Below, piece by piece: positions 12,301 to 23,058 of a DNA stretch of 64,000 nt. The notes under the pieces are model-generated. The model was not told the origin of the DNA. It searched no databases and saw nothing but the letters and a program-made list of their open reading frames with translations. The DNA comes from Ciona savignyi (lineage: Eukaryota; Chordata; Ascidiacea; Phlebobranchia; Cionidae), in assembly GCA_000149265.1 (NCBI GenBank), contig CH003275.1:524641-588640 (forward strand), in the 5' to 3' direction. A program made the position numbers and the translations under genes. Numbering within the stretch: the stretch's first letter is position 1; each line of letters opens with the position of its first letter.

Positions 12301-15300
12301 TTCCTGGGGCACATGGTGACATCGGTCCCCAAATGGTGACCCAACACACGATGAACACGTCAACCTCCATGCTGGAATACTTACCTGGTATGTTTGTGCT
12401 TCTAGCCTGTTGGAGTATTTACTTGTAGAAGTATGCGCTTGTAGAAGTATGCGCTTGTTGGAGTATGTGCTTGTTGGAGTATGTGCTTGTTGGAGTATGT
12501 GCTTGTAGGAGTATGCACTTGTAGAAGTATGCGCTTGTTGGAGTATGTGCTTGTACTTGTAGAAGTATGTGCTTGTTGAAGTATGTGCTTGTTGGAGTAT
12601 GTGCTTGTTGGAGTATGTACTTGTAGAAGTATGCGCTTGTTGGAGTATGTGCTTGTAGGAGTATGCGCTTGTACTTGTAGAAGTATGTGCTTGTTGAAGT
12701 ATGTGCTTGTTGGAGTATGTGATTGTAGCCTGTAAAAGTATGTGCTTGTTGGAGTATGTGCTTGTAGAAGTATGCGCTTGTAGAAGTATGTGCTTGTTAA
12801 AGTATGTGCTTGTTGAAGTATGTGCTTGTTGGAGTATGTGCTTGTTGAAAGATGTGCCATAGCCTGTAGAAGTATGTGATTGTTAAAGTATGTGCTTGTA
12901 GGAGTATGTGCTTGTAGAAGTATGTGCTTGTAGAAGTATGCGCTTGTAGAAGTATGCGCTTGTAGAAGTATGCGCTTGTAGAAGTATGTGCTTGTAGAAG
13001 TATGTGCTTGTAGAAGTATGCGCTTGTAGAAGTATGTGCTTGTAGAAGTATGTGCTTGTAGAAGTATGCGCTTGTAGAAGTATGTGCTTGTAGAAGTATG
13101 TGCTTGTAGAAGTATGTGCTTGTTAAAGTATGTGCTTGTTAAAGTATGTGCTTGTTGAAGTATGTGCTTGTTGGAGTATGTGCTTGTTGAAAGATGTGCC
13201 ATAGCCTGTAGAAGTATGTGATTGTTAAAGTATGTGATTGTTAAGGTATGTGCTTGTAGGAGTATGTGCTTGTAGGAGTATGTGCTTGTAGGAGTATGTG
13301 CTTGTAGGAGTATGTGCTTGTTAAAGTATGTGCTTGTTAAAGTATGTGCTTGTTAAAGTATGTGCTTGTAGGAGTATGTGCTTGTTAAGGTATGTGCTTA
13401 TAGAAGTATGTGGTTGTTGGAGAATGGTAAAATCTGTGTTTTTGTAGAAATATGCCCGTTATATTTCTTTATCAACTTACAGTTGCTGTTGCATCATTAA
13501 TGTTTTCTCAAAAACCTTAGACAATTTAATAATCACTTTGTTTTGAGACATTCTGTTTATTTTTTTTTTCAATAGAAAATATAGAGGAGGAATATACAAA
13601 ACTTAATTTTCAATTGGGTTTATTAACCAGGGCCAAAAATCAGCGCAAGTAACATGCAACATGTATTACTTGCGTGTTTACTTGCATGACGCTCGGTGTG
13701 CGAATAAGAATTTACTCTTGCAAAAAAAACAAACTAATTAACGTTTATTGCGACTGTTTTTTATTTAACTGGCGATTAGGGCAATAAGACTAAAGGATTT
13801 AGTCCTGTTACTCTCGTGAAATATTTATTCGACATAAGTTGTTAATATCATACAATAGGTACGTTTATATTCTTTTTGTGCATGTTAAAGCCTAGTTCTA
13901 GATAAATTTAAACATGACAGTACAATCCTACCCTTATTTAAATACATATTTCTTATTAGCAGTTTTAATAAAAATAATAAGCTCTTTTACTAATTTGAAT
14001 GAAGATCTGCAGTAAGAGTTAAAATGACTTTCAACCAAAGTATTGATGAAAATATAACGATCAAGAAGTTATTTTTTAAAGAACAGCACCTTGCAAGAAT
14101 CCTGTTATTTACCATATTTTGCCGATATCCCCTCCTTAAGTGGGACAGGTCAATTTTGTACTGAACTTGTCCTACAGGACAAGTGTTCTAAAAGCTTTAT
14201 GTAGAGCCCTGTATTGATGATATAAAGATTAGCTCACTGCAAAGTTTTTTTTAAAGAAAAGCACACTGCTAGAAGCCTCCTGCTATTTACCATCTTTTGC
14301 CGATATCCCCTTCCAGGTACCCACATGCCCTCCCCAGTTCCCACCCATGATCCCCGATTATCCGTTTCTTCGTCCGTGTTCACCTCCCCACAGTCGCAGA
14401 ACAATTCATCAACTTATTACACCGGCGACAGCAACACCCCCCTCACTGCAAGCTCCATGGGAGGTAAGTATTAAGTCTGGGGAACTTCTATGATGTGAAA
14501 ATCCACAGATCGTACTAATTTAATCTAATATACCTTTTTAATCTAAAATATATTCATAAATTTAATCTAAAATATATTCATAAGTTGTCAAATTGAATCA
14601 TTAACACAAGTACCAACTCTAAACCGGCTTTGTAACTTATTGCTATTTACGTAGTTTGTTCTTTTTTATGTTACACTTGTTACATATATGTTGTGTTACC
14701 AACTGTTTGATAAGAATGGGTTGTCTAATCAGATTGAAACTTTTAGTATGTTTAACTGACATACCGGGTACTTGAAACGATTATTTATTTTTATAAAATT
14801 CAAAGGAGAATTCCCTTCCCTCATACAAAACTATTACCAATTTAGTAAAACAGAAGCCAATTTTTAGACATTTTCGGCACCAGTATTCTTTGACTGTCAA
14901 TATTTCGAAATATGTTGATTTTATGCCATACAATAACACAAAGAAAAAACAATCGAGTTGAACTTTTGAAAATATTGGTTAGTATGTATTTGGTGTCCAG
15001 TGATATAAATTTATGGTAAATCACCCCAGGAGAATAAGGACACATGGACAACCATTATTTAACACAGATATTCTTTGTTAACTGATATCTCAGGACTAAA
15101 AAGTACAAATCACTACATTTTCGAAATAATGATTATGTAGTTTTACCCCCAACAATACTGCAGGCAAGCGCAGGCCAGGAGCGAAAGACTTGAGAGCGAG
15201 TTTCCGTTGCATAGAGGATTATGTACAAAGGTGGCTCAATAGGAAGGAAGGGAAGAATAAGCCAGGAACTAATGGTTGATTGTTGCTTAGAATCATAAAT

Positions 15301-18300
15301 TTCAGTAGAAAGCTTAGATGTGGATTTCCAGACCCATTAAGCCAATAGATAGCTTTTTAGAAGCTGTTATAATGTGTGGCGACCAACATTTTTGAAGGCT
15401 TGTTTTCAAACATCCAATATTTCTGTTTTTTTTATATCTGACTACACAGTTATAGCAGTTGAAGAATTTTAACTCTCTTGTTCCCTTAGTGTTCAGGTGC
15501 AAATATAAAATAAAAATAGTGGGCAGTGTTTTAAGAACAATGTAAAAAAATTAAATTCCCTCAAATTTAAAGTTTAAATTTGATCTCTATGCCAGGCTTC
15601 TCGACACCTGGCACCTCGTCACCGTTTCCAAGACAACCGATGGATTCATTAGCGACGAGTCATGCAACGCCTGACCGCACATCGCCGCTCTTGACGAGAA
15701 GAATGGCAAATCACAGATCCTCTCCTTCTGTGCCCACCAACATGATCATGGGTTCGTTGGATAATATAAAAACACAAATTCATCTTTTTTCTGTGTATTC
15801 TGTCGCTTGTGGGGTCATCAGCACTTGAATATGAATTAAATAATGAATTTCCAACAAACCATTGTTCCTGTGGATCCAAATGATTCAATGTCCATTTGCT
15901 TTTAACTTAGCTTAACAGAATATTTGTCGACATTATAAACTTGCTAATTGGAAACTTACTTTCCAGCGGACATTTCCAAAACTGAAGACTCGAATGTTGT
16001 AGCTCCAGTGGCACAGGAAAATGGGGGAACCACCTATTTCTTTACCCAAAATACAGCACGACAAAATATGTCTGTGGTAAGTCATGGATTCTTTATTACT
16101 ATGGGATGCAAAAATGTCTCTTTTTTTTGTAGATAATTAATATAAGAGTGTTAATTTGCTAGTGTTTTTGTTTCGAAGTGGTGTTTGTTTCAATTTAAAC
16201 ATCCTACAATTTTTCAAACACCGGAATCAAGCAAGCAAGCAGACTGGTAGCCTCCATATACCCACAATATATCTGGCTGAATTGCTTCATGTTAATGATA
16301 AGCAAATGGGAGTTATTTGTAAAACAGAAGTGTTATTTTAACATTTGTGTTACTTTTAAGAAAACTTTAAATTTTACGACTTTTCTTTTACTATCTAATA
16401 TTCGATTTAAATATCTTGCATAGACATAACATTTATACCACTAGGTGATGCCACCGTTCCATGTATTCCCGGGGACTCCCCCAAACATCGAGTACATGTC
16501 GCTGAAAGCCAATGCTCCGTCGTTTTTCATGGCGGATGAATTGCGGCAAGCGATCGTGCAGAAACATGCGCTCACTATGCTCACAGTCGACACTGAACAA
16601 GACCCAAGTGAGTCTTCTAGCTCGGTGACGAAACTGTTAATTTTTTTTTAATCTAAAGATTACATATGTATGTGAATAGATAAAGTTAGAAACTTGTATA
16701 GTGATGTTTTATCCTTTAACCAACCATTGAATATTCTTCAACACATACCTGTTGTCTAAAGCAGTGTTACTCAGTCTTTTTGCTTGTAACGAACATATCG
16801 TACAGTATTATCTATGAATCGTTAAATGTTAATTATGGTGTTACAATCAAGAAGCATCACACACAAATATTAGAAAAGATATAGTATAATAAAACATATC
16901 TGTGTAGGTAAAATGCCAAAACAGAAAAACTGAAATCTGATTTATTAAGCTCCTGAACAAATAAAATTAACTTTTTGGCGAAATAACAAAATAATTATCG
17001 GCGGTTGAGTATCACTACTCCAAACAACTAAGTTTAATGTGTCGGTTATACAAACAACCGATCAAAGTGTCAGAATTCACTGCAAACCCGGCGAGATGCT
17101 TCTAGTCTACACTAATATTAAGGGACAATAAATTGTCTCACGTAAGCGCACAGCAAGTATATTCTGCGTTATTATCTCTCACTTATGACCACAGGTGTGC
17201 CGTCCGAGGTTGACAACTACCACAGTCTGTTCCCGCTTGAGCCAACCCCTGAAAATCCCCTTCAAAAGTCGAGCACGTTCGGTTTCGTCACCTCCTGTTA
17301 CAAAGCGATCAAATACAAGGACGGACTTCCATATTGTTTGCGACGGATACATGGTGGCCAGATAGGATTGTTATTTTATTCTTAATTTTAACTATTTGTT
17401 AACTATTTGTCATTGTTTCGTGGATCAACTTTATTCTGACTTGTCAGATTACCTATTCTACACAGGGCTCTGCAACCTACGGCTCTTATCCTTCTGAGGA
17501 TGCTCTTATTAGTTTTATTGTTACCGAATCAATGGTTTATAAGTTTAATACCCATACATAAAGTGAAACAAACATAGGAACACCTGTTACTATCTAACAC
17601 AGTGGTTTTCTTTTTTTTAAGAAAACAGTTTTGTAGCTTCCAGTGATTTAAATTTTGTGGAATATCGGTTAAAGTGGCTATGTTAGTGCAAAAGGTTGCC
17701 ACTTGCCAACCCCCGTACTACAACATAAATTGTAGATCTAAGAATTTCCAAACTATCCACCCAACCCCTCATGCATTAGAACCATTCCTTCCCAGGGTTC
17801 CGACAAGTGAATGAGAAATGCATGGTGTTAGTGGAGATGTGGAAGAAGCTACAACACGCCAATGTGGTGCAACTTCGAGAGGTTTTCACATCCAAAGCCT
17901 TTGGGGAACATTGTACGTGTGTGATTTGTATTTTTGTGTGTGTATGTATTTGTGTTGTTGTTGTTCTTGTGTGTGTGTGTTGTACTTATGTGTTTGTTGT
18001 ACTAGAGTGTGTGTTGTTCTTGTCTGTGTGTGTTGTACTTGTGTGTGTGTGTGTTTGTTGTATTTTGTTTGTGTGTTTAGTACTTGTGTGTGTGTGTTTG
18101 TTGTATTTTGTTTGTGTGTGTCGTACTTGTATGTTTGTTATTCTAACTTAAAGTATCCCACCACCCCCCTCCAGCATTGATATTCGCGCACGATTATTAC
18201 GCTGGGGCTGAAACCATGATGTCGAGACACTTCCAAAACCCCAACAACAACTACGCTTCCAAAGCCAAATGGAACGGGGGAACAGCTCGGCAAAATGCAG

Positions 18301-21300
18301 GTCAAAAACACTTTTTTAACAAAGTTTGTCAAATTATTCGTATAATCAACACGTTGTTATTTAACTTAACTGAACAATTGAACTTGATTCTTTCCGGAAT
18401 TAACCTAGGGCCACCCCATATTACACCAAAACATAAACCTCTTACTGTTCAATGCCCCATGTTATGTTCCATATAACCTTTTACTGTTCGTATTATGTCA
18501 CCCCCCCATATTATTTCATTCTTCAACTTAATGTTGCTGTATAATACCCCCACAACCCCCAAATGCAGGCTTGCTTCCAGAGAGCCTTATATGGACGTAC
18601 GTTGTGCAGCTGACCTCTGCGTTACGTTGCATCCACACAGCAGGACTGGCATGCAGGGTGATGGACCCAACCAAGATCATAATCACTGACAAATCCAGGT
18701 TTGTTTGCTCAGATGAGTTGCTATAAAGCAGATATAACCCCCACCCCCCTCTCATAGGATCAGAGTCAATGGAGTGGGTATATTCGATGTGCTGGGATAT
18801 GACAATTCCCATGCCAACCCGCGCGCTCATATGCAGCAATATCAACAAGATGATCTGGTTGCGCTTGGCAAGGTATGTTGTGACATGTTAGCCCACAATG
18901 ATTGTACCTTTATCTGTTCCTTAGTTAGAAGGTGGTGGGTTCGATACCACCTTCCAGCGAATCGGTTGTGTCCTGGTTTAAAGCATTTAGTCGGTATCAC
19001 TTTGGAAGTGGATTTAAGCCAAGCAGTTATTGTATGAAAACCAGCGCTGACATATGTCTTTAGGCAAGGCACTTCGCCCAAATCCATTGGATTAATGAGT
19101 TACTAAAACTACTAAAACAGGCTGAACCATACACAACACACTGCCATATCTTTGATAACCCAGTGGTGGTTGGATCATATAATGGAGATACATAATCAAT
19201 TTCCCTTAAACAACTTATTCTAGCATAGTCTGTAGACTCTTCAACCTAGCAAACTCATCGAATTAACTAGAATAATCTCATACTTATGATCCAATGTACA
19301 ACTTTAAAATTACTATGATAGTGTAGGCTCTACGCAAGGGATTAAATAATAAAGTAAACTCTCCACAAAGTAAACATTTACACAGACTAGCAATAAAAGC
19401 CATCATCTATTTTTCACATCTTTGAACTAATTGCGATCCACCCACCCACAGGTGGTTCTGGCGTTGGCGTGCAACTCCGTGAGTTCGATTCAACGCGACA
19501 ATCTGCACAACTCGATCGAACTTGTGCTGCGGAACTATTCTAACGATTTGAAGAATCTTATTCTGTGAGTGTTGGGTTGGGGGGCTTAGGTTTGATATTT
19601 GTGTATATTCCATATTCCATTGTGATAAGGCAAATGTCATTATCACACAAGCATTCCTTAGTTAAGTACGCACGCTTATTATGTAATGAAACTCACTCGT
19701 ACCGGTGGAAGCTGTTCTGTGTGTTGGGTATAAGAAGTTGATCAATTTTTAGTAGAACCCATCAATCCATTGAGTTCAAGTGATGTTCATTAAGTGCCTT
19801 GCCCAAGACAAAGCCGTCCAGACTGTCGATTGGCAGACAACCAATTGACCAAGAGGCACCAATTCCGATTCTTTTAGTTTCTTTTATGACATACCTGGGA
19901 AGTAGCCCGCCATTGACTCTGATTCACGTCAACAACACAGATAAATCAAAACACAATATGAATAACAATATGCCACACTTGGACAATTTAAAAAATATGC
20001 CTGAATTTGTGTTAAGAACATTAATGGCAGCAGAGATAATCAAAAGTGCAGATTGCTGTCTGGTGGCAATGCTTGATGTAATTTCTTACTGGCAGTGTTA
20101 AACAACGACCATCGCTTTCCACTTAACATTTCAATGGTTAAACCCTTAGACCACAAGTTGTAGTTTCAGTCAATATTAGAAAGCATGGTTGGCAGCATTA
20201 CCCACTTTCCCCCACCAGGTACCTCCTGTCACCCCAACAGCGTCCTCACAACGTCAACGATATAATGCCGATGATCGGGGCACGGTTCTACACCCAGCTC
20301 GACGCAGCTCTGCTACGATGCGATGTTATTGAGAATGAAATGTCGAAGGTGGGGTATCTGTTGTCGGACGATTTTAACTCATGGTGGATTCAGTTTATAA
20401 GACTATTACATTGTGTTGTACTTGAGAAGTTGCTTTTGAATACTCGAATGCACATGCTTGGAGCAACAGCTTGCTTTGTTCATCTTTAAGAAGCTAAAAT
20501 TGGTACAACATTGGTGGTGATGGATTGCATAGGCCGAACAAACCACGACTTGGAGTGGTTTAGTCGTAGATCAGTGTTGGGTGCATATATCCTGGGGTCG
20601 TAGGTTCAATCCTTACCAATGGCAGGAATTTTTTGCTCCTTTTATAAATTTTTAATTTTTTGCTCCTTATATTGGATTTCTATGTTGACAGGAAGTGGAA
20701 AACGGTCGTTTATTCCGAATGGTTTCCAAGTTGGGGGTGATCAACGAGCGACCCGAGTTCAGCTTGGAACCAACCTGGTCCGAAACCGGGGACCGCTATT
20801 TGTTGAAACTATTCCGTGATCACTTGTTCCACCAAGTGACTGAGACAGGCGCGCCGTGGGTGGACCTCGCGCACATCGTGCAATGTCTCAACAAGGTATG
20901 TGGCTGATGATCTTGTCTTGTGGTTTGGCAGTGATATGAACACCTCCCCGTGCACATTTTTCCTTCTGTGCTTTGGCCAACAGTAAACAGTATATGAAAT
21001 GCAATATTTAACCTGATACTACCATGTGTTTTCACATTTATCAACAAAAATTAATAATTTGGTTCATTAAGAAGCTTGAAGTGGAAGGTGTTGTTAACAT
21101 AGGTGCAGCATCCAGGGCCAAAAATCCAATTAGTTTTGGGCAAGTAAGAACACGACTAAATCGTCATGTCAGTAACGGGAGTAAACATAGTGCGCAACTG
21201 TGGTTTGTATGACGTAACAACTGTTTAAATCTGGTATTATAACAATCTGACATTATGATGCTGATGAGTATTAAAGACTACAGTTATCGGACGCGCCATG

Positions 21301-21869
21301 TGCATAATAAAAACGTTATACGTCAGTTGAATAGAAAACTGTCGCTATAAATGTTAATTAGTTTTTATATGCGGGAGTAAATTCTTTCATGCGAGATGTG
21401 CATCACGCAAGTTATACTCGCCTTACTCGTGTGAATTTTTGGCCCTGAGCATCATTATGTTAAAATATTTCTGTGTATTATGCAGTAGGGGTCAATGCAA
21501 AACAAAACTGATGTTCCACCCTTCATATTGACATATTACTTTATATTTCATGTTCAACCGAAAACATCACTGTAGTGTTAATTTCCAAGATGCAGGCTAT
21601 GTGCTTGGTTTTCAGTTAAATTTGTTGCTTAGTGCATAATAAGCAAAATTATAGTTCCAGGATTACTAATACGTAAAGTGAAGTAGCTATGCCCAATGAA
21701 ACAACCATGTTCATAATAATGTTCATTCACTCAGTTGGATGCTGGTGTGCCTGAGAAAGTGTGTCTGATGTCGCGCGATGAGCAGAACGTTTTGGTCGTC
21801 TCGTACGCTGAACTCAAGAAAGCTTTTGAGAAATGCTTCAGTGAACTGTCAAGTGCCGCAACGGCGTGA
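9345..21869 (+). CDS. PAN3: PAN3, poly(A)-nuclease deadenylation complex subunit (17 exons)
   Basis: PAN3 is the regulatory pseudokinase that recruits PAN2 nuclease to poly(A)-binding protein for mRNA deadenylation in the cytoplasm. Exons: 9345-9387, 10277-10447, 11712-11914, 12255-12387, 14317-14463, 15596-15751, 15967-16076, 16445-16607, 17195-17353, 17796-17912, 18175-18300, 18569-18698, 18758-18872, 19452-19564, 20219-20348, 20692-20895 and 21735-21869. All phases agree, giving 784 residues. A PAM2 motif (PNPAAREFVP, about residues 96-105) would bind PABP. From about residue 376 the pseudokinase carries LPYCLRRIHG, KCMVLVEMWKK and ETMMSRHF. The usual HRD and DFG motifs are replaced (CRVMDPTKIII, VGIFDVL). 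The C-terminal knob includes GDRYLLKLFRDHLFHQV and ends TATA. The CCCH zinc finger of the long vertebrate form is not seen, so this looks like the short form. The exon 2 acceptor at 10276 was chosen because it alone keeps phase with exon 1. Confidence 0.95.
11938..12238. repeat. Imperfect tandem repeat, unit about 30 bp, PAN3 intron 3
   Basis: Units built on ACAATACCAGACAACCCATG followed by TTAATATATA are repeated about nine times with substitutions and length changes. They fill most of the intron between exons 3 and 4 of PAN3, ending just before the exon 4 acceptor. Confidence 0.75.
12406..13425. repeat. 16-bp minisatellite, about 1 kb, PAN3 intron 4
   Basis: About sixty copies of a 16-bp unit of the type GTATGTGCTTGTAGAA or GTATGTGCTTGTTGGA start about 20 bases after the exon 4 donor. 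A higher-order segment containing GAAAGATGTGCCATAGCCTG occurs twice, 342 bases apart (12847 and 13189). Because 48 is a multiple of 16, the reverse strand carries a 266-residue open frame of 16-residue periods. This is a by-product of the repeat, not a gene. The unit resembles the real donor of exon 4 (GTATGTTTGTGCTT). Confidence 0.9.
13630..13740. repeat. Single end of an inverted-terminus element (CAGGGCCAAAAAT family)
   Basis: The sequence CCAGGGCCAAAAATCAGCGC matches the left terminus of the element at 21113-21447. No matching right terminus was found nearby, so only a fragment is called. It lies in PAN3 intron 4. Confidence 0.4.
14041..14315. repeat. Duplicated intron 3' end upstream of PAN3 exon 5
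   Basis: About 95 bases at 14041-14137 are repeated with changes at 14213-14315. Both contain a TATTTACCAT...TTTTGCCGATATCCCC block. The second copy supplies the pyrimidine tract and the acceptor of exon 5 (AG at 14315-14316). Confidence 0.6.
16762..17017. mobile_element. Old hAT-type MITE, 256 bp, PAN3 intron 8
   Basis: Terminal inverted repeats CAGTGTTACTCA and TAGTGATACTCA (complement of the right end) match at 10 of 12 positions. The 8 bases flanking each side match at only 5 of 8, so the insertion is old or the call is wrong. No coding sequence. Confidence 0.5.
17913..18165. repeat. GT-rich low-complexity tract, PAN3 intron 10
   Basis: Runs of TGTG and TGTTTGTTGTA fill the intron between exons 10 and 11. 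The 114- and 120-residue open frames across it, rich in V and C, are low-complexity artefacts that merely overlap exon 10. Confidence 0.8.
18915..19190 (+). mobile_element. tRNA-derived SINE, PAN3 intron 13
   Basis: The stretch GGTGGGTTCGATACCACC resembles a tRNA B box. It is followed by the AGGCAAGGCACTT...CCATTGGATTAATGAGT body shared by the other SINE copies in this window. The general type matches the composite SINE described from Ciona; the family name is recalled, not checked. Confidence 0.55.
19735..19850 (-). mobile_element. tRNA-derived SINE fragment, PAN3 intron 14
   Basis: The reverse-oriented body AACCCATCAATCCATTGA...AAGTGCCTTGCCCAAGACA matches the SINE copies at 28432 and 60660. 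Confidence 0.55.
20535..20630 (+). repeat. tRNA-like SINE fragment, PAN3 intron 15
   Basis: GTGGTTTAGTCGTAGATCAG followed 40 bases later by GTAGGTTCAATCC resembles tRNA A and B boxes. The acceptor stem does not pair, so this is a SINE head or a decayed tRNA copy, not a functional tRNA gene. Confidence 0.4.
21113..21447. mobile_element. Inverted-terminus MITE, 335 bp, PAN3 intron 16
   Basis: The termini CAGGGCCAAAAAT and ATTTTTGGCCCTG are perfect 13-bp inverted repeats. They are flanked by a 6-bp direct repeat AGCATC (21107-21112 and 21448-21453). There is no coding region. The termini are hAT-like, but a 6-bp rather than 8-bp duplication leaves the superfamily open. Confidence 0.7.
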
Positions 21870-23058
21870 CAACCTCTCCCGTCACCGCGCCGTTCTTGGT
21901 TTTAATATGGGGGATTCCCCAGAGGGTTGTATTACAAAGAGATGGACATTTTACCTTCATTTTTTTACTTTATTTTTCAATAAGAATTAGAAAAAAAAGA
22001 GAAAATTTTTCAGGAAACTTGTTCTTAGTTCCAGCCTTTTACACCTTGAAGCTTTTTTCCACCAATGAAATAATGTTCCCAGAACCCACAAGTCTATAAA
22101 TTGGTACATTTACTGTCAACTGCCAAATTTGATGATACTGCCACATGTTACATAGCAGCACGTGTTGTGTGCGATGTATTTTTCTATAAAACGATTTCTC
22201 TACTTGTGCAATAGCCATAACAAGTCTGCTGGAACATCAATTCGAACAACTGCATTAATCATGCTAGATCCCAAATTTTCCATTATTGTTTCTAAAATAT
22301 TGTGGTTTGGTGGGCGCATACTCTTTGGGACCGTGCCTGAGTTTTTATCGTTTGCCTTAGGTTGGACAACTGTTCTCTCGAAATATGCTGGTGTGTTTGC
22401 AATACAAAATAAAGTTGCAAAACCGCTGATGAGTTGCTGGTTGAAATAATAGTTTGATTTTAAGGGTTTGAAACTGTTCAGTCATTGTTAATTGCCTTAA
22501 CCCAGCGGATTAAGTTTCTAGTTCTGCTGATAAAATGTCTCCTTTCTACACATATTGCAATGGCTCTGTTAACCAGACTGTCGGCAATAGGTAATATGAC
22601 AACTAAATGCCTGTGTGAAAGCACATTGTGTTTTCACATTCAAGGGGATAAACAGGCCTTATCCTATTTTTGACAATTACTAGAATACTGGGTAAAGATG
22701 GTACTGCTAACTAAATCCCACTTGATACTAGACTACATCTTGTTTTCAAACCAAAACTTTGTTTTTGAAGCTTGACTACATTTTGTGTACTGTGTATGAT
22801 AGATAAGTTTACATGGGAAGTTGTTAGCCAATATTACAAAGTTATTGCAATGTATTCATTAAGTATTCCCACAATTCAAACCACTGGTATTGATCTAACT
22901 ACCTTTCAGCTACCACTTCAACCAATGCAAATACCAAAAACTACATGAAATGAACCAAACAATCTGTTTATTTAAATTCGAACATTTGAAAGGCGTTCTA
23001 ACATGGGAACGCTGATCATATGAACTTGTGTGACGCAACAAGTGAAGTTTTGAAATGT
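21870..23058. other. Convergent 3' region between PAN3 and POMP
   Basis: This region holds the PAN3 3' untranslated region. Candidate signals are AATAAG near 21979 and AATAAA at 22408-22413. The POMP 3' end, with AATAAA on the minus strand at 22972-22967, is also here. A 95-residue open frame at 22162 shows no domain, no splice context and no family resemblance, and is not called as a gene. Confidence 0.5.
22967..22972 (-). terminator. POMP polyadenylation signal
   Basis: AATAAA on the minus strand lies 87 bases downstream of the POMP stop codon. Confidence 0.5.

Noticed and set aside
12402-13202. 266-residue reverse-strand open frame rich in TSTYFYK and ILLQAH repeats
   Set aside because: It is the 16-bp minisatellite read through; 48 bp equals three units and 16 codons, so the frame stays open by arithmetic. 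It lies in a PAN3 intron on the opposite strand and has no non-repeat sequence.
17807-18180. 114- and 120-residue frames rich in V and C on the plus strand
   Set aside because: They begin in PAN3 exon 10 and run into a GT microsatellite in the intron; the exon's conserved frame ends at the donor at 17912.
20535-20630. tRNA gene call from A- and B-box-like sequences
   Set aside because: The ends do not form an acceptor stem, and similar tRNA-like heads occur in many SINE copies here.
22162-22449. 95-residue open frame downstream of PAN3
   Set aside because: No domain, no signal and no family resemblance, and it falls in the expected 3' untranslated region between two converging genes.
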